Origin: Bauldia sp.
Lineage (GTDB): Bacteria; Pseudomonadota; Alphaproteobacteria; Rhizobiales; Kaistiaceae
Assembly: GCA_022841545.1 (NCBI GenBank)
Contig: JALHRF010000043.1
Span: forward strand, 1 to 32,030
Reading direction: 5' to 3'
DNA: 32,030 nt
Part shown: piece by piece, positions 1-9,600 of the stretch
Layout of the letters: each line of letters opens with the position of its first letter
Position numbering within the stretch: position 1 is the stretch's first letter
The notes under the pieces: generated by a model
What the model was told of the DNA's origin: nothing
Databases searched by the model: none
The model's input: the letters and a program-made list of their open reading frames with translations, nothing else
Position numbers and translations under genes: made by a program

Positions 1-187
1 CCGGCTCGATCAGGCCGGAGAGGAGCTTGACGATGGTCGACTTGCCGGCGCCGTTCTCGCCGAGGGGCGCGTGCACGGTGGCGGGCGCGATGCGGAAGCT
101 GACGTCGTCGACGGCGACGGTGGCGCCGAAGGCCTTCCGCAAGCCTTCCACCGCGACGGCAGCCGGAGCGCCGGTCGGCTCGGCCAT
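1..187 (-). CDS. sugar ABC transporter ATP-binding protein, 5' part only
   Basis: Only the first 62 codons are inside the window; the gene continues beyond base 1. The ATG at 187 is preceded by a good GGAGG on the minus strand. The translation has the usual N-terminal strand of a CUT2/RbsA-type nucleotide-binding domain and a Walker A motif GENGAGKST at about residues 43-51, so it should bind and hydrolyse ATP to drive uptake. It follows the binding-protein gene on the same strand after a 123-base gap that holds a strong stem-loop (254-280), so the two are probably one operon. The Walker A context reads HAPLGENG where HALLGENG is more usual, a minor change. The sugar cannot be told from this fragment. 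The ATPase assignment is firm; the CUT2 subclass is inferred from the neighbour. Confidence 0.88.
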   Translation of the reverse strand, partial: MAEPTGAPAAVAVEGLRKAFGATVAVDDVSFRIAPATVHAPLGENGAGKSTIVKLLSGLIEP

Positions 188-253
188 GTCCTCTTCCTCC
201 GGGTCGGTCTGAAGGCTGCGGGATTCAACGCCGGCGCGGCGGGAATGCATACC

Positions 254-280
254 GCGGGGCGGCCGCATGGGCCACCCCGC
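254..280 (-). other. intercistronic stem-loop between binding-protein and ATPase genes
   Basis: An 11-bp GC-rich inverted repeat, GCGGGGCGGCC (254-264) against GGCCACCCCGC (270-280), pairs fully if one G-U pair is allowed in the RNA, with a 5-base loop. No T-run follows on the minus strand, so it is not a canonical intrinsic terminator. Its place between a highly expressed binding-protein gene and its ATPase suggests a 3'-end stabiliser or partial terminator. That role is inference. Confidence 0.5.
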
Positions 281-310
281 CGCGTCATGCGCCGGCAGGC
301 AGCGGGCCGA

Positions 311-1447
311 TCAGAATTCCGGCTGGCCGACCAGGGCCGCGTTCAGGCCGACTTCCGGCGTCTCCTCGGAGAAGATCGAGGCGAACCAGCCGGGGTTGGG
401 GACGAGCGCCGGCGGGAAGACGTTGCAGCCGTCCTTCATCTCCTGCCACGTCCCTTCGACGCAGTACTTGACGTTCTCGTTGGTGACGATGTTCTGCGCG
501 ACGTCGGTGAGCGTCGGGATGTCGCCGCCCTCGAGCTTCTTGACGGCGAGCTTGAGCGCCAGGGCGCCGGTGAAGTTCTGCGAGCCGGACGACCAGCGCT
601 GCGCGCCCATCGGGCGGTAGGTGCCGTTGGCGCCCTCGACCTCGGTCCCGACCGGCAGCATCTGGATGCGCCCGCCGTTCGACGCCTCGCCGGCGCAGGG
701 CCGGAGGTCCGCGTCGGCGATTCCCGCCTCGCTCTGCATCGAGTTGGCGGTGTAGCAGCCGGCCTGCATCCACAGGCCGTCGATCTCGTCCCAGCTCCGG
801 GTGGCGAGCACCTTCGAGAGCTCGGTGCGGGCGACCGCCTGGCTCCACATGCCGTTCACCTCGGCGACGACGTTGATGTCGGGGTGCTTGGCGAAGACTT
901 CCTTGGCGCCGGCATTGCGGAGATCGTCGACCGTGGTGCCCGGCACGCCGGTGACCATGACGACATTGCCCTTGCCGCCGAGCTTGTCGACCAGCCACTC
1001 GGCCGACTGCGTGCCCCAGGCCTTCTGGTCGATATGGACGTTGTAGGCGCAGGGCTCCTCGATGATCGAATCGTAGGCGATGACGACGACGCCCTTGTCG
1101 CAGGCGCTCTTCACCACCTGGTTGAGCGCGGTCGGCGAGATCGGGTAGACGATGATCGCATCGGCGCCTTGCTGGACCATGGCGTTGATCTGCTGGATCT
1201 GGCGCTGCGCATTGGGGCCGGCGACCTGCGCCTGCAGGTCGACCTTGTCGCGATAGGGGCCGCTGGCGGCCATCGCGTTCAGCATGTTGGCGGCCTCGGC
1301 CTGCCAGTCATTGCCGATATAGCTCATGCTGAGAAAGGTCTTGAACTTGTCGGCGGCGGCGGCTGGCACCGTGATGCCGGCAAGGCTTGTCGCTGCGGCG
1401 GCCACGGCGAGCGCGCCGGTGATCGCATGCTTCAATCGGATGCTCAT
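311..1447 (-). CDS. sugar ABC transporter substrate-binding protein (CUT2-like, periplasmic)
   Basis: A 378-residue protein. The first 32 or so residues form a Sec signal peptide: basic start MSIRLKH, a hydrophobic Ala-rich core, and a likely AAA-A cleavage site. The mature part has the Peripla_BP_4/ribose-binding pattern, with a segment for a query domain (QIQQINAMVQQGADAI, then an IIVYPIS strand), a hinge region with VVVIAYDS, and GNVVMVTGVPGT. It should bind a sugar or related ligand in the periplasm and deliver it to the permease. The ATG at 1447 has GGGAGGA just upstream. It is divergent from the GntR regulator at 1740, and a palindromic operator candidate lies at 1630-1645. The ATPase follows on the same strand. 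The family is clear; the ligand is unknown. Several Cys residues in the mature protein may form disulfides. Confidence 0.9.
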   Translation of the reverse strand: MSIRLKHAITGALAVAAAATSLAGITVPAAAADKFKTFLSMSYIGNDWQAEAANMLNAMAASGPYRDKVDLQAQVAGPNAQRQIQQINAMVQQGADAIIVYPISPTALNQVVKSACDKGVVVIAYDSIIEEPCAYNVHIDQKAWGTQSAEWLVDKLGGKGNVVMVTGVPGTTVDDLRNAGAKEVFAKHPDINVVAEVNGMWSQAVARTELSKVLATRSWDEIDGLWMQAGCYTANSMQSEAGIADADLRPCAGEASNGGRIQMLPVGTEVEGANGTYRPMGAQRWSSGSQNFTGALALKLAVKKLEGGDIPTLTDVAQNIVTNENVKYCVEGTWQEMKDGCNVFPPALVPNPGWFASIFSEETPEVGLNAALVGQPEF

Positions 1448-1629
1448 TCATTCCTCCCAATTGCCGGGACTTGTGCCGGCTCCATTCTCCCCGCGCACCG
1501 GGACCCGGCGGGGCTGGCGCGGCTCCTCCTCGAACCGGCACCCCGACATCCGTCTTCACGGTCGCGCAGCGGCCTCCAACGCCTCTAAGTCCCATCAACC
1601 GTCGCCATCGTCAATATGGAAAATAATTC

Positions 1630-1645
1630 ATCTGTGATCACAGAT
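1630..1645. promoter_or_regulatory. perfect 16-bp palindrome, probable GntR operator (site 1)
   Basis: The site reads ATCTGTGATCACAGAT and is its own reverse complement. It lies in the 292-base divergent gap between the binding-protein gene (minus) and the GntR regulator (plus). Its first 13 bases recur exactly at 2625-2637 before the SMP-30 gene. GntR/FCD regulators usually bind short palindromes close to or within the genes they control, so autoregulation plus control of the transporter is the natural reading. The palindrome and its recurrence are seen; binding is inferred. Confidence 0.68.
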
Positions 1646-1739
1646 CGCGGGTGGCCTAAGCCCCGCCCATCCACTAAGAACAGCAGAGGTCATCCGTGCG
1701 GCCCGGCGGCTTCTCGGCTAGTGTAGTGGGGGATTTGAC

Positions 1740-2567
1740 ATGTCTGAACCGGGCCGCCCCGCGACGGACGATTGGAAAGCGTCACTGCCGTCGGCCGAAA
1801 CCGCGCTGCGCTTTTCGCCCGTGCGAAGAGATGGTGAAATGGACGAGAGGGTGAGGCAGGTCGACGTAAGCACCCTTCAGGATCGGGTGTATCAGGAGCT
1901 CAGGAACGCGCTCTACCAGGGTCGCTTCCTGCCCGGCGACCAGTTGACCATCCGCTCCCTCGCCCGGGCGCTCGGCACCAGCCCCATGCCGGTTCGCGAG
2001 GCGATGCAGCGCCTCGTCGCCGAACAGGCGCTCGTCCAGTTGCCGAACCGTACCATCCGGGTCCCGGCACTGACCCCCGACATCCTGACCGAACTGGTCC
2101 GGATCCGCATGGAGGTCGAAGGCTATGCGGCCGAACGCGCGGCGCGCCGCGGTTCTGCCGCGCTTTGCCGGCAGCTTCGCGCGATCAACGACGAGTTCCG
2201 GCGGGCGATCGAGACGGAGGACTCGGCCGCCATCCTCGAGGGCAACCAACGCTTCCATTTCGCCGTCTACCATGCGGCTGACGCCGGCGAACTCCTCAAG
2301 ATCATCGAGACTTTGTGGCTGCGTTCGGGGCCCATCGTCGCCTCCGAGCGGAATGTGCCGGGTTCGATCGCCATGTTCGCCCGGGGCGTGCACGTTCACG
2401 AGCGTATCACCAGCGCCATCGAGCGCCGCGATGCGGCGGAAGCCCGGTTTGCGCTTGCCCTCGACATCCGCGCCGCGGCGGCCTGGTTCCGCCACCGCCA
2501 CTATCGCAGCGACGCGTCGGACGGGAATGGCGGCCGCGCCGATGGTCCGATCGGAAAGACGCGGTAG
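1740..2567 (+). CDS. GntR-family transcriptional regulator (FCD subfamily)
   Basis: The protein has an N-terminal winged helix-turn-helix (YQELRNALYQGRFLPGDQL, then RSLARALGTSPMPVREAMQRL) and an all-helical C-terminal FCD-type ligand domain with the expected RxxxE (RIRMEVEG) and later His residues (FHFAVYHAA; VHVHERI). It should be a ligand-responsive DNA-binding repressor or activator. From the ATG at 1740, after a G-rich stretch, it is 275 residues. An in-frame ATG at 1839 after GAAGAG would give 242 residues, closer to the usual family length, so the first 33 low-complexity residues may not be translated. It lies between a divergent sugar-binding-protein gene and an SMP-30 gene, both preceded by the TGTGATCACA palindrome. 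Family is sure, start is not, and the effector is probably a sugar acid or lactone. Confidence 0.9.
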   Translation: MSEPGRPATDDWKASLPSAETALRFSPVRRDGEMDERVRQVDVSTLQDRVYQELRNALYQGRFLPGDQLTIRSLARALGTSPMPVREAMQRLVAEQALVQLPNRTIRVPALTPDILTELVRIRMEVEGYAAERAARRGSAALCRQLRAINDEFRRAIETEDSAAILEGNQRFHFAVYHAADAGELLKIIETLWLRSGPIVASERNVPGSIAMFARGVHVHERITSAIERRDAAEARFALALDIRAAAAWFRHRHYRSDASDGNGGRADGPIGKTR

Positions 2568-2624
2568 CCAAGGATGCACCGTGGAGCAGCCGAGCTGGGC
2601 CATTCGCGCTCCCGGAAATCTATG

Positions 2625-2640
2625 ATCTGTGATCACAATT
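2625..2640. promoter_or_regulatory. probable GntR operator before the SMP-30 gene (site 2)
   Basis: ATCTGTGATCACAATT shares its first 13 bases with the palindrome at 1630-1645 and keeps the full TGTGATCACA core (2628-2637). It sits 62 bases before the SMP-30 start and its last two bases are the first two of a TTGACA element. A protein bound here would block RNA polymerase. The repeat is seen; the repression model is inference. Confidence 0.65.
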
Positions 2641-2667
2641 GACAGGCCGCGCGGCTTGGGGCCTCAT
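2639..2667 (+). promoter_or_regulatory. candidate promoter for the SMP-30 gene
   Basis: A consensus -35 box TTGACA (2639-2644) is followed after 17 bases by CCTCAT (2662-2667), a poor -10 match. The -35 box directly abuts operator site 2. The -35 match and operator overlap support it; the weak -10 does not. Confidence 0.35.
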
Positions 2668-2702
2668 CGTCAAAACACACCGACCAGGGGAGGATCGGAC
2701 CA

Positions 2703-3605
2703 ATGGTTGAAATTCGCCACCTCGTGGACTGCAAGAACCACCTTGGTGAAGGCCCGCTCTGGGACGTCGAGGACGAACTCCTCTACTGGATTGACAGCAG
2801 CGCCGCCGAGATCTGGAGCTGCCGCGAGGATGGATCGAAGGTGAAGCGCTGGTTTGTGCCGCTTCACATCGGCTCGATGGCGATCCGCAAGGGCGGCGGC
2901 GCGGTCGTGGCGCTCGCCAACGGTTTCAGCCTCTACGACTTCGCGACTCAGAAGCTCACCCATATCAAGGATCCGGAAGCCGACGAGCCGGAGAACCGGT
3001 TCAACGACGGCAAGGTCGACCGCCGCGGACGCTTCTTCGCCGGCTACATGTCCTACGACCACGACCGCGAGGATGCGGATCGCGGCCAGCGCCCCGTGCG
3101 CAACTCGGCCCTCTACCGGCTCGACCCCGACCTTTCGGTCCACCAGGTCGAGCGGGGGATCAAGTGCTCGAACGGCCCGTGCTGGAGCCCGGATAACAAG
3201 ACCTTCTACTTCGTCGATTCCTACGACCAGGTGATGCACGCCTACGATTACGACATCGAGACCGGCACGCTGTCCAACCGCCGTACCTTCCTGACCGCGC
3301 ACGACTACCCCTGGACGTTCGACGGCTCGACGATCGATGCCGAGGGGTATCTCTGGAACGCCCACGTCTTCGGCGGCCGGCTCGCCCGCTACGCGCCCGA
3401 CGGCACGCTCGACCGGATGATCGAGTTCCCGGTCAGGAACCTGACCAGCGTCATGTTCGGGGGGAAGAACCTCGACGTCCTCTACGTCACCAGCATGGGC
3501 CGACCAATCAAGGGCGTACGCCAGACCGAGGCGGAGGCCGGCGGCCTGTTCGCCGTTTACGGCCTCGGCGTCAAAGGGCTGCCGGAGCCCCGCTTCGCAG
3601 GATAG
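2703..3605 (+). CDS. SMP-30/gluconolactonase/LRE family protein (sugar lactonase), copy 1
   Basis: A 300-residue six-bladed beta-propeller of the SMP-30/gluconolactonase family, whose members hydrolyse aldonolactones to sugar acids with a divalent metal. The metal ligands are present: Glu16 in LGEGPLWD, Asn157 in CSNGPCWSPD and Asp207 in DGSTIDAEG, matching Glu18, Asn154 and Asp204 of human SMP-30. There is no signal peptide, so it is likely cytosolic. The ATG at 2703 follows GGGGAGG. It lies just after the GntR gene with its own operator candidate, so it probably acts on a product of the sugar brought in by the divergent transporter. A second family member lies at 25457 next to another transporter. 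The exact lactone is unknown. Confidence 0.9.
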   Translation: MVEIRHLVDCKNHLGEGPLWDVEDELLYWIDSSAAEIWSCREDGSKVKRWFVPLHIGSMAIRKGGGAVVALANGFSLYDFATQKLTHIKDPEADEPENRFNDGKVDRRGRFFAGYMSYDHDREDADRGQRPVRNSALYRLDPDLSVHQVERGIKCSNGPCWSPDNKTFYFVDSYDQVMHAYDYDIETGTLSNRRTFLTAHDYPWTFDGSTIDAEGYLWNAHVFGGRLARYAPDGTLDRMIEFPVRNLTSVMFGGKNLDVLYVTSMGRPIKGVRQTEAEAGGLFAVYGLGVKGLPEPRFAG

Positions 3606-3688
3606 CCTCTGCGCCGTGCCGATCAGGAGGAGCCGACGCAGCACGCCTGCGAAGGCGACGTTGCGCGTCCTGACCGGGCCGGTCCTGG

Positions 3689-6600
3689 CTAGGTTCGGTC
3701 AGCTGCCAGCTTGAGCGTCACCAAGTGCTCTTTGCCATCATCGACCAGCCTGACTGTCGCGGGGTTGATCGGCAAGAGCTGGCCGTCGACGTCAAGGCTC
3801 TCGACTCCCCGCGCTACGCCATGCGGGTTCTGCACCTCGATGGCGAAGACGGCGCCGCCGAAGCGATACCGAATTCGGAAGCCGCGCCACTCGGGTGGAA
3901 TGGACGGATTCAGTTCGAGCGTGTCCCCGAGCTTTCGGAGGCCGAGGAGCGCCTCGATCCCGCAGCGGTAGAGCCAGCCGGCCGACCCGGTATACCAGGT
4001 CCAGCCGCCCCGGCCGACATGGCCCGGAGCGGAATAGACGTCGGCGGCGACCACGTAGGGCTCCGCCTTGTAGTGATCGGCGTCTGCCTTGGTTGCCGCA
4101 TGCGAGATCGGGTTGAGCATCGAGAATAGCCGCATGGCCTTCGCGCCCTCGCCCTGTTCGGCCAGGGCCCAGGCGAGCCAGATGGCGCCATGGGTGTATT
4201 GCCCGCCGTTCTCGCGAAGTCCCGGCGGATAGCCCTTGATGTACCCAGGTTCGAGCGGCGTGTCGGTATCGAAGGGCGGCGTGAAGAGTAGCGCGATCTT
4301 GTGATCGGGCCGCACCAGCTCGCGTTCGGCCGAAGCGATCGCGGACGCCGCGCGACTGGCGTCGGCGCCGCCCGACAGCGCGGCCCAGGACTGGGCGATC
4401 GAGTCGATCCGGCAGGCGCTGCCGTCCGCCGTGCCCAGCGGCGTGCCGTCGTCGAAATAGGCGCGGCGATACCACGCGCCATCCCAGCCGTGCTCTTCCA
4501 GCGAAGACTGAAGCGCCACGACATGAGCGCGCCAGCGGGCCGCGAGGTCGGGGCGTCCGCGCTGCTCGGCGAGAGGCATCAGGCGTGCAAGGGTCGCGCA
4601 CAGGAACCAGCCGAGCCAGACGCTTTCGCCCTTCCCTCCGGCGCCTACGAGGTTCATGCCGTCATTCCAGTCGCCGGTGCCCATCAACGGAAGGCCGTGC
4701 GCGCCATTCAACAGGTTGCGCTCGATGCCGAGCACACAGTGCTCAAAGAGCGGCTCCGTCCGTTCGACGCTGCGGGGCTGAAAGAACGCGTCATGCTCCT
4801 CCTGCGCGAGGAGGGGGCCTTCGAGAAACGGCACCGGCTCGTCAAGAATCGAGGCGTCTCCGGTGGTGGCCACATAGGTAGCGGTGACGTAGCCGAGCCA
4901 TGCCGTATCGTCGGAAATATGCGTCCGTACGCCCTGTCCGGTGGCGGGGAGCCACCAATGCTGGACGTCGCCCTCCTCGAACTGGCGGGACGCCGCCTTG
5001 AGGATGTGCTCCCGCGCCATGGACGGCCGGGCCATGAGGACCGCCATGGAGTCCTGAAGCTGGTCGCGGAAACCGTATGCGCCGCTCGCCTGATAGAAGC
5101 CGGACCGCGCCCAGATCCTGCAGGCCATGGCCTGATAGAGGAGCCAGCCGTTCAGCATGAGGTCGAGGGCAGGATCGGGGGTCTCCACCTGCACCACACC
5201 GAGGATCTCCCGCCAGCGCTCCCTGGCAGCCTCAAGGGCATCGTCAGGGTCGACGCTCCGGTAGTGTTCGACAAGGCGGTCGGCCTCCTCCCGCGACGAC
5301 GCCTGGCCGAGGAGGATGACGATCGTCGTGCTCTGCCCCGGTGCGAGCGTCACGACGGTCTGCATCGCGCCGCAAGGGTCGAGCGAGGCACCGACGCGAC
5401 CGGAGAGCGGACGCCCGTCGAGCAGCGCCGCAGGCTCGTCCACTCTCCCCAGCCGCCCGACGAATTCGCTCCGGTCGCCCGTCCACGACTGTTGCCGGCC
5501 ACCCAGGTCGAGAAAGGCGACGCGCGAACCGTAGTCGCGGTTCCAGGCGTTCCGGGCGAGAAGCGCCCCGGTGCCGGCGGAGAGTTCCGTCCGGATGAAG
5601 GGAATGCCTGCGCTTCGCGACGGACCGAGGACCCACTCGCAATATGTCGTCACGCCGAGGCGTCGCGGCGTCGATCCGGTATTCCTCAACGTGAGGACCG
5701 ACACCTTCACCGGGTCGTCGACGGGAACGAACTGCGCGAACCTGCTCTCGATCCCGGCCGCAGTGTGCTCGAAGACCGAGTAACCGAACCCGTGCCGCGC
5801 GACATACGCTCCATCCGGCGACTGGTGGACGTGCGCCGTCGGACCCCACAGTTCGCCGCTCTCGGCATCGCTGATGAAGATCATCTCGCCGGAGCGGTTG
5901 GCGACAGGGTCGTTCGACCATGGAGTGATCTGGTTCTCGCGGCTGTTGTTCGACCAGGTGTAACCGGAGCCGTCGGCCGATGCGTGGAAGCCGAATTCGG
6001 GATTGGCGACGACGTTGATCCAGGGCGCCGGGGTCCTTGCGCCGTCGCGCAGCACCACGACGTATTCGCGGGCGGCGACATCAAAGCCGCCATAGCCGTT
6101 GAAGAAGGCGAGCCCCGACGTGTCCGGAGCAGGCCCAAAGTGCGTGGGCCGCTTGACGCGGAGGGGGGAAGACGTCGCGATCCGCACGGTGGCGAGCCGC
6201 TTGAGCTGCTCCGCGAGGCCTCCGCGGCGGCCGATCAGCACCGCCCGGGCGGCCCCGAGCAACGCGTTCCGTGTGTCGTCGCTGACAAGGTCGCCGCGCA
6301 GCACGAACACCCGTCCCGGACCGCCGTGCTCGAGCACCTGCGTCCGGCTCTGACTCGCCCTGGCGGACGTCATCAGCGCTTCCTGAAGATCCTGGATGTA
6401 GGAACTGGCCCGCTCGTTGAGGATCACGACATCGACGGCAAGCCGCTTCAGGCGGAAGTACTCGTGGGCGAGGATCAGCTGGCGAGCCAGTCCGATGTCG
6501 GCGATATCGTCGATGCGGACGAGAACCATCGGCAGGTCGCCCGAAATCCCCTGCGCCCAAAGCGCGGTCTGAACGGCCGTCGGCAGGTCCGTCGGTCGGA

Positions 6601-9600
6601 GACCCGGCTCCGAGAAGAGGACCGTTTCGGCAAGCGACTGGAACAGGCCGGCATCGTCCGGCATCAGGTCCATGTGGCGAAGCTGGATCTGCGCGTGGGT
6701 CCAGGCCAGGGTTCGTGCGCGCTCGTAGGCAAGCGTATCGTTGCAGTCGAGGAGCCGCTCGAGGACCGCCTCGCGGCTCGACCCGACCAGGGTCCAGAAC
6801 GCGATCCGCGTCGTCTTTCCGGGCGAGACCCGCACCGTGCACCGGAGGCTAAACACCGGATCGAGAACGGTCCCGACGGTGTCGGTCAGCGGCCGCTCCA
6901 ACGCCTCCGGTGCGGAGAGGTCGCGGCCAACGCCGATGAAACGGGCGCGATCGGTCTCGAACTGGGTCGTCCCGACCGTCACCCCCTCGACCACGGCGAA
7001 ATGGGCTGCCCAGAGATCGGGGTCGCCGGGAGCGCGCTTCCGGCGATGGGCGAGAATGGCGTCGAACTGTGGAACGTACTCGGTCTGTACGAAGAGCTTC
7101 GAGAACGCAGGATGGGCCTGGTCGGCGGCGCCGGGACCAAGCACGATCTCGGCATAGGACGTGACCTCGACGTCGCGCCGCATGCCGCCCATGTTGGCAA
7201 GGGAGACGCGGCGAACTTCGGCGTCGCTCTCGGCCGACACGAGGATCTCGGTCGTGGTCGCGATGGTTCGGTCCCGGCGGACGAACTCGACACGGTCCTC
7301 GGAGAAATTGGCGGCGTAGGCGTCCGGCTCGACCCGCGTCGGCTGGTAGGCCGCGGACCAGATGCGGTTCGCTTGGGTGTCGCGAAGATAGATGTAGGAG
7401 CCCCAGTCGTCGAGCGTCCGGTCCTCCCGCCAGCGGGTGACGCTGAGCTCGTTCCAGCGGCTGTAGCCGGAGCCGGCATTGGTGAGCATGACCGAGTATC
7501 GGCCGTTGGAGAGGATCTGAATCTGCGGGGCCGCGGTGTGCGGGGTGTCGGTCCGGCGCGGGGTCTGTGGCGCGACGATGCGAACCTCGGTTGCCGCCTT
7601 GACCTCCTCGGCGCGAATCTGGATCGCGGTCGCCTCGCGGGGATGCCGCTCCTGGAGGAGGAGCTCGACGGCGGCGATGATCGACTCGCGGTGAAAGCGG
7701 CGGCGCATCTCGCCGCCGAGGAGCGCATCGGCGATCGCCACGATGGTCATGCCCTGGTGGTGGGCCATGTAGTTCCGGACGATGGCGAAGGTCTCGCCCA
7801 CCGGCACGCGCCCCGGGGTAAAGTCGATGGCCTCGCAGTAGCCGTAGGACCCCAGCGCACCGATCGCCGCGAGCGCGCGGTAGTTCTCCGCGGCCGCGGT
7901 GGGATCGACCATGGTGGCGAGCCCTGTGGCGTAGGGGGCGATCACTGTGTTGGCGCTCAATCCGCGCTTCAGCCCCAGCCCGGGAACGCCGAAGTTGGAG
8001 TACTGGTAGGTGAACTCGAAGTTGCGCGCGTTGTAGGCCGATTCGGAAATGCCCCAGGGAATGCCCTTGCTTTCGCCGTACTCGATCTGACGGGCGACGA
8101 CGAGACGGTTCGTCTCGGCGAGCAGGCTGCGGTCGGGCGCCCGCATGACCAGCGACGGCATGAGGTACTCGAACATCGATCCCGACCAGGAGACGAGCGC
8201 CGCACCGCCCGCGACTTCGGTCGTCACCCGTCCCATCCGGAACCAATGCTTGGTGGGGACATCGCCCTTGGCGATCGCGAAGAAACTGGCGAGCCGCGCT
8301 TCGGAGGCGAGCAGGTCGTAGCAGTTCGGGTCCCGCTGGCTGTCGCTCGGCAGATAGCCGATCGACAGCAGCTGCCGATCGGTATCGAACAGGAAGCGGT
8401 AGTCCATCGACATCGCAAGATCGCGAGCGATTGAGGCAACGACCGCGAGATGCTGCGCGAGCGTGGCCGCGCCGTCCGACTCGAGATCCAACCGATGGCT
8501 GGCGATCGCCGCGGCGATGGCCCTCGACCAAACGGAGGCCTCGGCTTCCCCCGCCCCGCCTTTGGGTGTGGGGACGTGGGCGACAAGCGTCTCGGCAAGC
8601 GGCCGCAGCGTCGCGAGGAGGCTTCCTGTGTCGGGCGATTGCGCCTGGTTTGCAATTGCCTCCGACAAAGCGTCACGGGCGCCGAGCCAGTCGGCGCCGA
8701 CGACTTCGGCCGGAATCGCAAGGATCAGGCGCAGATGGTCTGCCAGCCCGGCCACGATACGCTGACGGGAAGGCAACTTTCCGATCTCCTCCTCGCAGGC
8801 GTTGGCGAGGGCAATCAAATGCCCTGCGAGGTTGCCGCTGTCGACCGTGGAGACGTATTGCGGATCGAGCGGCCTGAGGTTGACGGTGTCGTACCAGTTG
8901 TAGAAATGGCCCCTGAACCTATGCATCCGGCTCATCGTGCCAAGCGTCGCCTCGAGCCTCCCGACCATGTCGCTGAGACCGATCCATCCGAAATCGCGAG
9001 CCGACGCGACGGAGAGGAGGTAGAGGCCGATATTGGTCGGCGATGTCCGGTGCGCGATCGCCGCCTGCGGCGGCTCCTGGTAGTTGTCGGGCGGCAGCCA
9101 GTTCTCTTCCGGCGTCACGAATCGCTCGAAGAACAGCCAGGTGCGCCGAGCGATCAGCCGCAGGCCGAGAGCGTCTTCCTCGCCGAGCGAGGCCGCGCGG
9201 GTGTGGGAGATGGAACGGCTGGCGTAGAAGACGAGCGCCGGCGACGCCGCCCAGGCGATAGCGAAGGGCAGCGCGACGAGCCCGGTGAGCGGACCTGCGG
9301 TGAAGGCGACCAGGAGAGCCAGTCCGGCGACGACGACGCCCGGCGCCATCCAGCGGTAGTAGGCGGCGATGCTCAGCTCCGGCGCGCGGCTCGCCTGTTC
9401 GGCGGTGACCCAGTCGAGAAGCCGGCGGCGCGATACGGCGAGTCGCCAAAGCGTGCGCGCAATCGCATCGAGCATCAGCCCGGCCTGATGGACGAGGGTC
9501 ACCACGAGAAAGCCGGACTGCATGAGCGCACGCCAGACATCGGCGCCGAGTTCGTCGAGCCTCTGCCTCAGCGATAGCGTGGTGGAGCGCCAGTTGAACC

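Noticed and set aside
71..1588. A 505-codon open frame on the plus strand
   Set aside because: It lies antisense to the ABC ATPase fragment and binding protein and crosses their intergenic gap. No ribosome site or family pattern.
1611..1624. CAATATGGAAAATA, similar to the CAATAT inverted repeat at 16491-16505
   Set aside because: Only the first half-site matches, the second half is not palindromic here, and the loci have different regulators; chance similarity of AT-rich promoter DNA is likely.
4301..8434. A 1377-codon open frame on the plus strand
   Set aside because: It is antisense to the glucan synthase, whose motifs are continuous on the minus strand. Long mirror frames are expected in high-GC coding DNA, and the translation has a biased Arg/Gly/Asp composition and no domain.
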